Positions 1 to 8,150 are shown, numbered from the stretch's first letter. The stretch is DNA of 64,000 bases from Streptomyces sindenensis (GCF_014649035.1 NZ_BMSG01000025.1:51091-115090), one strand, 5' to 3'. The notes: generated from the sequence alone by a model not told the origin. Numbers and translations: made by a program.

Positions 1-910
1 CCACCGCCTGCGCATCGGTCAGCGCCGGTCGCTCCCGCTGCTCCGGTCCGACCGTCACCTCCCGCGTGCCGCCGCCCGGCAGAGCGTGAACGGCGCGCTC
101 CTTGACGGCGATCGTCCTGGCGACGACCTCGCCGTCCCGCACGGCGAAGACGTCCGGGTTCACCAGCCCGGAGACCAGCGCCTCGCCGAGCCCGAACCCG
201 GCGTCCACGGTGGCGGTCCGCCGGTTGCCTGTGACGGGGTCGGCGGTGAACAGGACCCCGGACGCGTCCGGGAAGACCATGCGCTGGACGACCACGGCCA
301 TGTGGACCGTCCGGTCGTCGATCCCGTTGCGCCGCCGGTAGGTCACCGCGCGCTCGGTGAACAGCGAGGCCCAGCACCGGCTGATGTGCCGGAGGACCGC
401 CGCGGTCCCCACGACGTTCAGGTACGTGTCCTGCTGCCCGGCGAACGAGGCCGTCGGCAGGTCCTCCGCCGTCGCGCTGGACCGCACGGCGTACGCGGCC
501 CCCTCACCGGACCGGGCGACCGCCCCGGCGATCTCGGCCGCCAGGTCGTCCGGGAGCCCCGCCCCTTCGACGGCCCGCCGGACCTCCGCGCTGAGCTCCC
601 GCACCGCCTGCCGGTCGTCCGGGTCGGCGTCCGCCAGCCGGTCGAGCAGCGCGTCGACGGCCGAAGTCCGCGCCACGACCCGCCGGTAGGCGTCCGTCGT
701 CACGCAGAAACCGTCCGGCACCCGGACCCCGTCGATCCGGGAGAGCGCACCGAGATGGGCCGCCTTCCCTCCGACGAGCCCGGCCCGGTCCTCGTCGACC
801 TCGCCGAGACCGAGCACGTACGACCCGCTCACGCCGCCCCCTTCGCGTCCCTCGTCGAACTTCTTGTCGCGCACGTCGTCATTCCAGGTGTCTTCCGCAG
901 GCTGTGGCAT
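1..910 (-). CDS. rph: Rifamycin phosphotransferase (PEP-synthase-like), 3' end outside window
   Basis: Only the N-terminal ~303 residues are present; the rest lies beyond base 1. After a short N-terminus the protein reads GLVGGKAAHLGAL and RVPDGFCVTTDAYRR, then YAVRSSATAEDLPTASFAGQ and the VLFTADPVTG segment. This is the ATP-binding domain shared by PEP synthases and rifamycin phosphotransferases. The lysine after VGG and the AVRSSATAEDL strand are family hallmarks. The opening resembles Listeria and Streptomyces Rph more than PpsA. Known Rph enzymes transfer the ATP beta-phosphate to rifampicin. The ATG at 910 has a weak ribosome site. The palindrome 24 bases upstream strengthens the Rph call. 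The swivelling His domain cannot be checked here. Confidence 0.85.
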   Translation of the reverse strand, partial: MPQPAEDTWNDDVRDKKFDEGREGGGVSGSYVLGLGEVDEDRAGLVGGKAAHLGALSRIDGVRVPDGFCVTTDAYRRVVARTSAVDALLDRLADADPDDRQAVRELSAEVRRAVEGAGLPDDLAAEIAGAVARSGEGAAYAVRSSATAEDLPTASFAGQQDTYLNVVGTAAVLRHISRCWASLFTERAVTYRRRNGIDDRTVHMAVVVQRMVFPDASGVLFTADPVTGNRRTATVDAGFGLGEALVSGLVNPDVFAVRDGEVVARTIAVKERAVHALPGGGTREVTVGPEQRERPALTDAQAV

Positions 911-934
911 AGGCGGACATTCTGAGCCCCACCC

Positions 935-955
935 GGGGCCTTGCGGCAAGACCCC
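935..955. promoter_or_regulatory. Rifamycin-associated element (RAE)-like palindrome
   Basis: A 21-bp inverted repeat: GGGG, one base, CTTGC, a central G, GCAAG, one base, CCCC. It ends 24 bases upstream of the rph start. It matches, from memory, the RAE found upstream of rifamycin-inactivating genes in actinomycetes, where it is linked to induction by rifamycins. The palindrome is directly visible; the regulatory role is inferred from family knowledge. Confidence 0.8.
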
Positions 956-977
956 CTGTGCGCTATAAGTTGAGAGT

Positions 978-1001
978 GGCGAGGAGAGGTGTCTCCTCGC
1001 C
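978..1001. terminator. Hairpin terminator downstream of the dioxygenase gene
   Basis: Perfect 10-bp stem (GGCGAGGAGA / TCTCCTCGCC) with a GGTG loop. It lies between the stop of the minus-strand dioxygenase gene and the rph promoter region, so it probably insulates rph from readthrough. There is no long T-run, as is usual in Streptomyces. Confidence 0.6.
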
Positions 1002-1054
1002 TTTGTGCTGCGTACGAGCCCCGGCGCCCTCGGGCGTCCTTCTCACCCGGGGGT

Positions 1055-2062
1055 TCAGCGGGGTGCCCCGCTGGGCGGCTGTCCCCCCGGGCCTCCGCCG
1101 CTCCCTCCGCCCGGTCCGCCTCCGCCCGGTGCGTCGCCCCCGGCGGGTTCGGTGCTGGTGTCGATGGGCACGGTGAGGGTCGCCGTGTAGCCGGCTTTCG
1201 GGGATCCGGTGGTGGCGGCGAGCTGGTGGGCACCGCCGTCGTCGCCGAAGACGTTGTCGGTCTTGAGGGTGAGCCGGGCGAGGTTGGCGACAGAGGCTTC
1301 GTAACCGGTCGTGGCGAACACGGCGTCGCAGACCTTCTCGGGCAGCGCCAGTTGGGAGGTCGACAGCCGTTTGCCGTAGTCGGTGACCGAGTCGAGGTCG
1401 GGGTACACCTCGAAGTGCACATGCGGCCAGCGCCCCGGGTAGCAGGCGGGGAAGACGCTGACGAACGTCACCCGGCCCCGGCTGTCCGCCACTTGTACGC
1501 CGCGCAGATAGTTCTCGTCCTCGATCCCTTCGGAGTACAGCGAGTACTTGCCGTCCCGGTCGCACTGCCAGGCGTAGACGGCCGCACCGGCCATCGGCTC
1601 GCCGCCCTCGACGATGTCCAGCACGGTGAGTTCGAAGGTGAGGGGGATTCCCTGGGCCGTCGCACCCGAGTCTCCGAAGCCGGACCGGATGTCGCGCCGG
1701 ACGATGCCGTCCTTGTCCAGGACGTTGACTCCGTTCGTTCCGTCCGCGGGGTAGGGGCCGTTGGTCTCGTCGGGGATCTCCGTCAGCGAGGAGTCCACCG
1801 CCGCGGAGGACGAGGCGGAGGGAGAGGCGGAGGTACGGTTCGCGGGCGTGGAGCCCGAGCCGCACGCCGCGAGGGCGGCCATCCCGCCGACCCCACCGAA
1901 CAAGCCCAGGACCCTTCTGCGCGAGTGCAGCGTGCCGAGGTCGAACCCCAGGCCCTGGTCGACGACCTCTTCCTCCGGGTACGGCAGCGGGCGCCCCTGG
2001 TAGGCGGGGCCTTCGGGCGTCATGCCGGGTTTCGGCGTCATGCCGGGTTTCGGCTCACTCAT
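1055..2062 (-). CDS. Secreted intradiol ring-cleavage dioxygenase-like lipoprotein
   Basis: 335 residues. A twin-arginine motif (SRRRVLG, ~47-53) precedes a hydrophobic stretch and a lipobox ending LAAC (Cys67), so the enzyme is probably Tat-exported and membrane-anchored. The catalytic domain (~90-300) keeps likely non-haem Fe(III) ligands: Tyr173 in DGKYSLY, Tyr208 in FPACYPG, and His214/His216 in PHVHFEVY. The family cleaves catechol-type rings between the hydroxyls. The tail is a Gly/Pro-rich low-complexity stretch. ATG 2062 is chosen over an upstream in-frame start because the preceding residues look non-coding. A PGMTP duplication follows the start. No aromatic-degradation operon surrounds it, so the substrate is unknown. 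Confidence 0.85.
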   Translation of the reverse strand: MSEPKPGMTPKPGMTPEGPAYQGRPLPYPEEEVVDQGLGFDLGTLHSRRRVLGLFGGVGGMAALAACGSGSTPANRTSASPSASSSAAVDSSLTEIPDETNGPYPADGTNGVNVLDKDGIVRRDIRSGFGDSGATAQGIPLTFELTVLDIVEGGEPMAGAAVYAWQCDRDGKYSLYSEGIEDENYLRGVQVADSRGRVTFVSVFPACYPGRWPHVHFEVYPDLDSVTDYGKRLSTSQLALPEKVCDAVFATTGYEASVANLARLTLKTDNVFGDDGGAHQLAATTGSPKAGYTATLTVPIDTSTEPAGGDAPGGGGPGGGSGGGPGGQPPSGAPR

Positions 2063-2280
2063 CGCGTGCGCGCCTTCCGTCAGCGGTGCGGGACAACGGG
2101 GTACGTCGACCCCGCTGCTCCCACCATCACCGCCGAACCCGTGACCGGCCTCGGCATGAGCTGTGAGCCCGCTGAGAAGGCTCCGCACGCAGGCCGATGC
2201 GTGGTCGGCGAGCGAAGGCTCCAGCAGGCCGAAGGCGGTGTCGGCCTCCACGGCCGTGATCGTTCAGTTCGTCGAGCGGG

Positions 2281-3030
2281 TCACGCCGTCCGCCCCCGAG
2301 GAGACGTGAGCGCCGCCGCCGTGGCGCGTACGAAGCCCTCCGGGTTGTCCAGCATGATGTTGTGGCCGCAGTCCGGGACGGGGACGACGGACACCCCGGC
2401 CCGGGTGAGCGCCTCGGCGCCCGGGAGCGGCCCGTCCGCCTCCGGCAGCAGGTAGGTACGGGGAATCTCCAGCTCCACCAGCAGTTCCCGCATGGTGGGA
2501 ACGGTCCCCCGGACGAGATGGGTGGCCGTACGGTGCAGGGCCTCGCGGCCGGTGAGGCGCATGGTGGACCACCAGCCGGGCCCCACCCGGTCCCGGACCT
2601 CTTCCCAGCCACCGGCCAGGAACTCCTTCTCCCCGTACGCGGCGATACCGCTGCTGCCGCCCGCCCCGGGCACGGGCGTGAGCGGATCGAGGTTGGCGTC
2701 GACCAGGACCAGCCGGGAGACCAGACGGGGGTGCCGGGCCGCGAGCACGACGGCCACCGAGCCGCCCATGCTGTGCGCGATCACTTCGGCACCGGTGACG
2801 CCCGCCGACTCCAGGGCCCGCGCGAGGGCGTCGGCGTGCGATTGAAGGGTGTAGTCGAAGTCCGTCGGCCGGTCGCTCAGCCCGTGCCCCAGCAGATCGA
2901 TGAGCAGCGAACGCCGCCCTGCCAGCAGCGGATGCACCGCGACCTCGGTGAAGTAGGCGGGCGACGTCGCCCCCAGGCCGTGTACGTATACGCGGGGCGG
3001 CTCCTCCCCCGGCAGCTCCACCCAGCGCAT
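2281..3030 (-). CDS. Alpha/beta hydrolase
   Basis: 249 residues with the complete fold signature: oxyanion VHGLG (~16-20), DLLGHGLSD after the second strand, nucleophile elbow AHSMGG (Ser87) and a C-terminal PDCGHN carrying the catalytic His. No signal peptide is visible, so it is probably cytoplasmic. The start is ATG 3030 with GGTGA a few bases upstream; longer in-frame extensions run into non-coding-looking sequence. Neighbouring genes give no pathway context. Family members are esterases, lactonases or epoxide hydrolases, and the substrate cannot be assigned from sequence. Confidence 0.85.
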   Translation of the reverse strand: MRWVELPGEEPPRVYVHGLGATSPAYFTEVAVHPLLAGRRSLLIDLLGHGLSDRPTDFDYTLQSHADALARALESAGVTGAEVIAHSMGGSVAVVLAARHPRLVSRLVLVDANLDPLTPVPGAGGSSGIAAYGEKEFLAGGWEEVRDRVGPGWWSTMRLTGREALHRTATHLVRGTVPTMRELLVELEIPRTYLLPEADGPLPGAEALTRAGVSVVPVPDCGHNIMLDNPEGFVRATAAALTSPRGRTA

Positions 3031-3372
3031 CCGGTCACCGCCCGCCGTCACCGTGGTCGCCCGCACAGTCCGCCCCCGTCCCCGCTCCGTGATCCATGTC
3101 CGTGTTCGGGACGAGAAAGTAGCCCTTGATCCAGGTCCGCCGCCGCCCCTTTCGAGCGGGGGCTGGGCCCGGACGCCACGCGGGCGCTCCTGGCGCACGT
3201 GGGCGGCGAGCCGGGCGGGCGGCGCGTGACCGATCCCGTCCACGAGAACGTACGCCCCGGACGATGCCCCATCGTGATGCACGGGTGCACAACCCTGGGC
3301 GGCTGCCGGACGTCTGAAGATCGCCGGAGGGGTGAACCTCCGGCGCCTTTCCGTACGGAGATCGGGGATCAG

Positions 3373-4137
3373 GTGGGGAAGCAGGTCTGGAGAGCCGTCG
3401 TGGCCGGTGGTGCGGCCGCGGTGTTCACGGCCGTGGCCGCGGCGCCGGCCGGGGCGGCCGAGGGCGGGGCCTCGTTCAGCCGTATCCAGGTGAACGGCGG
3501 CAAGCCGATCGTGATCGGGACGACGAACGAGGTCGCGGTGCCCGCGTCCTTCCGGATGACGACCACGAAGCAGTGGAAGCAGCCGGGGTTGGTGTTCCTC
3601 CACCGCGACAAGGGGAAGGAGCAGCTGTGGCACTCGATCGAGACGAACGACTGCCCCAACCGGATCGGCGTCTGCGACATCAACGAGACGATGTACTTCG
3701 ACCCGAGCGTGTGGGACATGCGCAACAGCGAGGCCGGGGTCTGGCGGGTCGGGGCCGAGGTGCGGTTCAAGGACGGCGGCGGTGACACCGACGACAAGGG
3801 CATGGCGGTGTACGTCCAGCGCAACTCCCGTCTGACCGTGAACGCGTCGCCCGAACCGGTGGCGAAGGGCAGGACCATCACCGTGACGGGCAAGGTGACC
3901 CGGGCCAACTGGGAGACCAGGAAGTACGCCTCCTACGGCGGCCGCCACGTCAGCCTGCAGTTCAAGCCCTCCGGCTCCACCTCCTACACCACGGTGAAGA
4001 AGATCTACGCGGACGGCTCGGGCAACCTCAAAACGACCGTGAAGGCCTCCAGAACCGGTACGTGGCGCTGGGCGTACTACGGCAACACCACCACCGGGGC
4101 GTCGAAGTCGTCCGGGGACAACGTCGTGGTGAAGTGA
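3373..4137 (+). CDS. Secreted protein with C-terminal Ig-like/beta-rich domain, unknown function
   Basis: 254 residues. The N-terminus (MGKQVWRAVVAGGAAAVF followed by an Ala-rich stretch ending GAA) is a classic Sec signal peptide with cleavage near residue 30. The mature part is polar and beta-rich. A first module has two cysteines (ETNDCPNR, GVCDINE) that could form a disulphide. A second runs from RLTVNASPEPVAKGRTITV to the end and looks like an immunoglobulin-like surface domain with the spacing SLQFKPSGS...VKKIYADGSGN. The start is GTG 3373, the only in-frame start giving an intact signal peptide. I know similar secreted proteins in Streptomyces, but not a function. Confidence 0.75.
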   Translation: MGKQVWRAVVAGGAAAVFTAVAAAPAGAAEGGASFSRIQVNGGKPIVIGTTNEVAVPASFRMTTTKQWKQPGLVFLHRDKGKEQLWHSIETNDCPNRIGVCDINETMYFDPSVWDMRNSEAGVWRVGAEVRFKDGGGDTDDKGMAVYVQRNSRLTVNASPEPVAKGRTITVTGKVTRANWETRKYASYGGRHVSLQFKPSGSTSYTTVKKIYADGSGNLKTTVKASRTGTWRWAYYGNTTTGASKSSGDNVVVK

Positions 4138-4149
4138 AGTGAGGTGACG

Positions 4150-4199
4150 GCGGCGGGGCCGCAGCCCGTCGCAAGCGCGTCGGGCCCCGGCCCCGCCGC
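4150..4199. terminator. Bidirectional hairpin between convergent genes
   Basis: 11-bp stem GCGGCGGGGCC / GGCCCCGCCGC closing a 28-base loop that can itself pair (GCCCG / CGGGC). It starts 13 bases after the secreted-protein stop and precedes the convergent DoxX gene. Confidence 0.5.
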
Positions 4200-4317
4200 T
4201 GCGCCTGCGCGGCCTGGGGTGCCCCTCGTGGACCACCCCACCGATGGCCTTCCGTCTACCGGAGTTGCTGGGCGCCTCCGACTCGGCCGGGAAAGCCGGG
4301 GCCCAGCCGGAGGACGG

Positions 4318-4674
4318 TCATGCTCCTCCGCCCGCGAAGAAGCCGACGCAGGCGACGGCGAGCAGCAGGAACACACCCGGGAAAGCGATGTTGTGGAACA
4401 CGCGCGCACGGACATGGGCCAGGATCGCGCCGACGTAGAACAGCGTCAGTCCGACCGCGGCCGCCAGACCCAGCCCGTGGACACCGAACAGACCGATGGC
4501 AAGGCCCGCGGCGCCGGCGAGTTTGAGGGCTGCCAGGTAGGGCAACGCCGCGGGCGGAACGCGTACCTCGGCGGAATTGGCCAGCACGAAGGGTGCCCGT
4601 ACGTAGTCCGCGAAAGCGATGGACACGTTCGCGACGAGACTCGTCACGGTGGCGATGAGCAGTACGGAGGTCAT
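4318..4674 (-). CDS. DoxX-family small membrane protein
   Basis: 118 residues with four hydrophobic segments: TSVLLIATVTSLVANVSIAF, LPYLAALKLAGAAGLAIGL, LGLAAAVGLTLFYVGAILAHV and PGVFLLLAVACVGFF. The LKLAGAAGLAIGLF segment is characteristic of DoxX/DoxD-like proteins. It starts 121 bases from the divergent sigma-factor gene at 4796, so the two probably share a control region. DoxX proteins recur beside SigJ-type sigma factors and redox genes in actinobacteria. The actual activity is unknown. Confidence 0.75.
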   Translation of the reverse strand: MTSVLLIATVTSLVANVSIAFADYVRAPFVLANSAEVRVPPAALPYLAALKLAGAAGLAIGLFGVHGLGLAAAVGLTLFYVGAILAHVRARVFHNIAFPGVFLLLAVACVGFFAGGGA

Positions 4675-4795
4675 GTGTTCACCGTCTGTCGGCTCATGGC
4701 ATTCTCATCTCCTCGGGAGCCGTGCCGGGAAGCACGGCAGGAAGGCGGACAGGAAAGGTTCAACCGACCCTCCTGACGTCCGCCCTCCCACAAAG

Positions 4796-5713
4796 GTGAC
4801 ACCCTTGCCGATCACGGCCGCAGAATTCGAGACCGCCCGACCGCGTCTCCTGTCCGTCGCCCACCGCATCCTCGGCTCGGCCCAGGATGCCCAGGACGCT
4901 GTCCAGACCGCATGGGTACGAGCAGCCGCCGCCCGGTCGGCACCGCCGGTCGAGAACCCGACAGCCTGGCTCACCACGGTCACCGCCCGGGTCTGCCTGG
5001 ACGAGCTGCGTGCCCGACACCGCCGCAAGGAAGCACCGCTGCTCGCGGACGCCGTCCCGGCGGAGGACCTGGCCGCGGACGAGGCGGTCCTCCGCGCCGA
5101 GGATGTCTCACGGGCGCTGATGGTGCTGCTGGACCGGCTGACCCCGCCGCAACGGGTCGCCTACGTCCTGCACGACCTGTTCGCCACGCCGTTCGACCGG
5201 ATCGCGGAGGTGCTGGGCACGACCGTGCCCAGTTCCAAGCAGCATGCCAGCCGGGCACGCCGACGCCTCGCCCCCGCCGGCGCCCGCCCGGACGCGGAGC
5301 ACACCGGCCGCGCCGATCAGCAGCTCGTGGACGCCTTCATGGCGGCGGCCCGTACCGGCGACACACGCAGAATGGTTCAGTTGCTCGCGCCGGACAGCGT
5401 CCGTGACGCCGACGCGGCACTCCTGCCGCACGGCGGTCGCACCATCGTGACCGGCGCCGCCGGCATCGCGGCCGAGACCGGGCAGTTCCGCGAGGGCATC
5501 CGTGCGGCCTGCCGGCTCACCGTGAACGGCTGCCCGATGTACGTCATCGCCCCGGGCGGGCACCCCCTCGTCCTGATCGAGATCGGCACGTCGGGGGGCC
5601 GGATCACCCGCATCGCGTTGCGGCCGGTACGAGCCGACGACCGGTTCGACGCCCCCGAGCCGCTGACCCCTCCGGAGGCAGGGGTCCTGCCTTCCGCTCG
5701 CGATACGCGCTGA
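4796..5713 (+). CDS. SigJ-type ECF RNA polymerase sigma factor
   Basis: 305 residues. Region 2 (RPRLLSVAHRILGSAQDAQDAV) binds core polymerase and the -10 element. Region 4 (LDRLTPPQRVAYVLHDLFATPFDRIAEVLGTT) is the HTH for the -35. The C-terminal ~120 residues (VDAFMAAARTGDTRRMVQLL onward) form a SnoaL/NTF2-like domain typical of the SigJ (ECF41) group, which controls its own sigma activity and needs no separate anti-sigma factor. GTG 4796 lacks a ribosome site; TTG 4805 has AAGG at good distance and is an alternative start. The divergent DoxX gene is the likely target or partner. Confidence 0.85.
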   Translation: MTPLPITAAEFETARPRLLSVAHRILGSAQDAQDAVQTAWVRAAAARSAPPVENPTAWLTTVTARVCLDELRARHRRKEAPLLADAVPAEDLAADEAVLRAEDVSRALMVLLDRLTPPQRVAYVLHDLFATPFDRIAEVLGTTVPSSKQHASRARRRLAPAGARPDAEHTGRADQQLVDAFMAAARTGDTRRMVQLLAPDSVRDADAALLPHGGRTIVTGAAGIAAETGQFREGIRAACRLTVNGCPMYVIAPGGHPLVLIEIGTSGGRITRIALRPVRADDRFDAPEPLTPPEAGVLPSARDTR

Positions 5714-5792
5714 CGGGCACCATCGCCCTGCGGGGCGGGGCGAGGCTCGGAGGGGCTGGGAAGGTCCGCCCCGGATGCCCGCGGCGATCGGA

Positions 5793-6518
5793 TCACTCCG
5801 TGACGGGCAGGCACTCCGCGAGCAGAGCGACGACGTCGCACCAGGCTCGCCGGGCGTGCCGTGGGTGGTGGCCGACGCCGGGGCGCACGGTGTGGCCGAC
5901 CGGCGGGTGGTGGAAGGCGTGCAGGGCTCCCCCGTACACCACGAGCCGCCAGTCGACGCCCGCGGCCTGCATCTCCGCGGTGAACGCGTCCCGTTGGGCG
6001 GGGGGCATGATCGGGTCCTCCGATCCGACCCCGGCCCACACCGGACAGCGAATGCGTGCCGCCTCCCCCGGCCGACCGGTGGTCAGGGCGTTGACCGTGG
6101 CGATCGCACGCAGGTCGACGCCGTCACGGCCGAGCTCCAGGGCGACCGCGCCCCCGGTGCCGTAGCCGACGGCAGCGGTCCGGCCGGGGTCGGCCCGTGG
6201 TTCGGCACGCAGCACGTCGAGCGCGGCGTACCCGATTCCCCGGAGCCGTTCGGGGGAGGCGAGCAGCGGCAGGCAGCGGGCCAGCATGGCGTCCGGGTCT
6301 CCCAAATAGCGCCCGCCGTGGAGGTCGAAGGCCAGCGCCACGTACCCCAGCTCGGCCAGCGCCTCGGCCCGGCGGCGCTCGACGTCGCTGAGCCCCACCC
6401 CCTCCGGCCCGATCAGAACGGCGGGCCGCCGCCCGGCACCGGCCGGGAGGGCCAGGTGTCCGACCATCGTCAGGTCGTCGGCCGGGTAGGTGACCGTACG
6501 GGTCGTGATCGTCGTCAT
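5793..6518 (-). CDS. Dienelactone hydrolase-family protein lacking the usual nucleophile
   Basis: 241 residues of the dienelactone hydrolase fold: PAVLIGPEGVGLSD near the oxyanion hole, ALAFDLHGGRYLGD in the middle, GSEDPIMPP carrying the acid Asp, and ALHAFHHPP carrying the His. The nucleophile elbow reads VGYGTGG, where relatives have G-x-C/S-x-G, so the catalytic Cys/Ser is Gly here. Codon GGC is one base from TGC. The protein may be inactive, may act by another mechanism, or may bind ligand only. ATG 6518 is the start before PADDLTMVGHLALP. Neighbours do not suggest a chlorocatechol pathway. Confidence 0.8.
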   Translation of the reverse strand: MTTITTRTVTYPADDLTMVGHLALPAGAGRRPAVLIGPEGVGLSDVERRRAEALAELGYVALAFDLHGGRYLGDPDAMLARCLPLLASPERLRGIGYAALDVLRAEPRADPGRTAAVGYGTGGAVALELGRDGVDLRAIATVNALTTGRPGEAARIRCPVWAGVGSEDPIMPPAQRDAFTAEMQAAGVDWRLVVYGGALHAFHHPPVGHTVRPGVGHHPRHARRAWCDVVALLAECLPVTE

Positions 6519-6590
6519 GCGGCTGGACGGTACTGACTGCCACGCCCGCGCGGCGCGATATTCGCCGTTGGCAGAGCAGCCGTCGGTCAC

Positions 6591-6640
6591 GGGGAGGGAG
6601 GGGAAGGGCAGGGAAGGGAAGGGAGGGGGTGAGGTGGGGA
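6591..6640 (+). other. Polypurine, G-quadruplex-capable tract
   Basis: An almost uninterrupted purine run on the + strand with at least seven G-runs of three or more separated by one to three bases (GGGGAGGGAGGGGAAGGG and onward). It lies between the 5' end of the hydrolase gene at 6518 and the 3' end of the minus-strand gene ending at 6680. It fits the G3N1-7 quadruplex pattern. No coding potential was seen. Confidence 0.6.
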
Positions 6641-6679
6641 CCTCGTGCGCAGGCCCAGGACCGACTCGACGAGCGCGGC

Positions 6680-7654
6680 CTACTTCTTGTGCCACTCGGC
6701 GACCGGCAGACCGTCGGGGACCTTGAGCTCGAACGCGCCGCCGATGGCCGTGTCCAGAGCGGAAGCCGGGTCGTTGCCTGCACCGAAGGCGCTGATCGCC
6801 AGCAGTTCCTTGAGCTGTGCCCCGGTGCCGCGGAACGCCCTGGCCCCTTGCATCGCCGTTCGTGCCCCGTCCGCGTCCATCGGCTTGTTCATCCTCTCCA
6901 GCAGGTCCGGAGAGACCCAGCACTCCGGAATCTGTTCGAGGTCCCACTCGGCGTACCAGTGCGTGTTGTTGAGCCAGTTGCGCGGGGGAACCTGGCCGTC
7001 CACGGCCACCAGGTAGAAGGTGAACTTGATGTTGCCGAGGGAGCGCCAGTCCGCGACGTTCGTGTGTTCGCTCGCCCTGCCCGCGGCCGCGTTGTCGTAG
7101 GTCGACGCGATCTCCTGGAAGCCCGGCGGGGTGTTCGGGTCGCTGCCGGTGTAGTGGCGGATCGTCCACCGCTTGGCCAACAGCGGCGCGGCCATCCTCC
7201 GGCGAACGGCCTTGACCTTCTGCAGTGCCTCGGATGCGTCCTTGATGCTGCCGAGCATGTCGAAGTCGGCCTGTCCTTCGCCCGCCGGGAACTGCTGGGA
7301 CGTCATGTACTTCATGAGCTCCCAGGCGTCGTCCTCCGAGTGCCCCGACTTCTTGAGGGCGGCGACGATCTGCTCGGGCGTCTTCGCCTCGCGCAGTTCC
7401 TCGTCCGCGGTCCGCTGGATGGGCGCGGCCCCGGAGCCGCGGTCCGGCCCGGCGGTCTGCGGGGCCGCCTGCCCGGCCTCTCCGTGCGCCTCCTGCCGCT
7501 CCCGGGCGATCGCGCGTGCGACGGCCGCGTTGCCCGCCGCCCGTGGCAGGTGGTGGTGCGGTCCGCCAAAGGGGTCGGTGTCCGCGAAGCCCGTCGTCCG
7601 CCCCTGCGGGGACCGCTGCTCGGCCTCTTCCTTCTCGCTGCTGTGTGCGCGCAC
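6680..7654 (-). CDS. Orphan eCIS-cargo-like protein with putative C-terminal toxin domain
   Basis: 324 residues. The N-terminus is disordered and charged, and contains PRAAGNAAVARAI (~37-49). This is the GNAAV motif I associate with proteins encoded near extracellular contractile injection systems in Streptomyces. A linker ending AAPIQR follows, then a helical segment (EELREAKTPEQIVAALKKSG). From ~150 a globular domain begins with RWTIRHYTGSDPN and continues SEHTNVADWRSLGNIKFTFYLVAVDG. The HYT strand and the FTFYLVA strand recall ADP-ribosyltransferase-like toxins, but this is a weak inference. No injection-system structural gene or immunity gene is visible in the window. Start ATG 7654. Confidence 0.55.
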   Translation of the reverse strand: MRAHSSEKEEAEQRSPQGRTTGFADTDPFGGPHHHLPRAAGNAAVARAIARERQEAHGEAGQAAPQTAGPDRGSGAAPIQRTADEELREAKTPEQIVAALKKSGHSEDDAWELMKYMTSQQFPAGEGQADFDMLGSIKDASEALQKVKAVRRRMAAPLLAKRWTIRHYTGSDPNTPPGFQEIASTYDNAAAGRASEHTNVADWRSLGNIKFTFYLVAVDGQVPPRNWLNNTHWYAEWDLEQIPECWVSPDLLERMNKPMDADGARTAMQGARAFRGTGAQLKELLAISAFGAGNDPASALDTAIGGAFELKVPDGLPVAEWHKK

Positions 7655-7887
7655 GGGCGCTCACCCCCGGTCGTGGACTACACCTCGGACCACAGCGTGC
7701 GGCGGAACGTCGGTCCGGGGGAAGGGACAGGAGGGCAGACCGCGGGTAGCGCGAGTGCCCTCGGAGCCGTGATCCGTGTCCGCTCGGTCGGATCACGGGC
7801 CGGCTCGCTGAGCACGAACCGTACGCGTCGGCCGGGGCGGACCTCAGGCAGGTGCCGCACGGCGCGGTGCGCTGGGCCCACCGGGCG

Positions 7888-7936
7888 CACAGCAAGATGC
7901 CCCACCGTGCGCGGCACGGCGGGGCATCTTGCTGTG
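7888..7936. terminator. Very long hairpin terminator of the DUF397 gene
   Basis: A 23-bp stem with one mismatch (arms 7888-7910 and 7914-7936, each containing AGCAAGATGCCCC or its complement) and a 3-base GCG loop. It begins 7 bases beyond the DUF397 stop on the minus strand. The stem is much longer than an ordinary terminator. Confidence 0.75.
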
Positions 7937-7943
7937 CTGTTCG

Positions 7944-8150
7944 TCAGACGGTGTCGAACGTCCCGCTCCGGACGCCGACGACGAACGCCGAGAACGCGGT
8001 GGCGGGGACCTCGACCACGGGCCCCTCCACGACCTTGGAGTCACGGACCGGGACGATGCCGCGCGCGGCGGCGAGGTTGGCGGCGACCTCGATGCAGTCG
8101 CCGCCGTTGGAGCTGTACGAGGACTTGAACCATCGGGGAGACTCAGGCAT
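7944..8150 (-). CDS. DUF397 domain protein
   Basis: 68 residues opening SPRWFKSSYSSNGGDCIEVA, the diagnostic DUF397 signature (W-x-K-S-S-x-S...C-V/I-E-V-A), and ending VRDSK...AFSAFVVGVRSG as the family does. Streptomyces genomes carry dozens of these small proteins, usually paired with an HTH regulator as part of a BldB/Abp-type regulatory set; the biochemical role is unclear. Here the partner would be the GntR gene 82 bases upstream, which is unusual because the common partner is an XRE-type HTH. Start ATG 8150. Confidence 0.9.
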   Translation of the reverse strand: MPESPRWFKSSYSSNGGDCIEVAANLAAARGIVPVRDSKVVEGPVVEVPATAFSAFVVGVRSGTFDTV

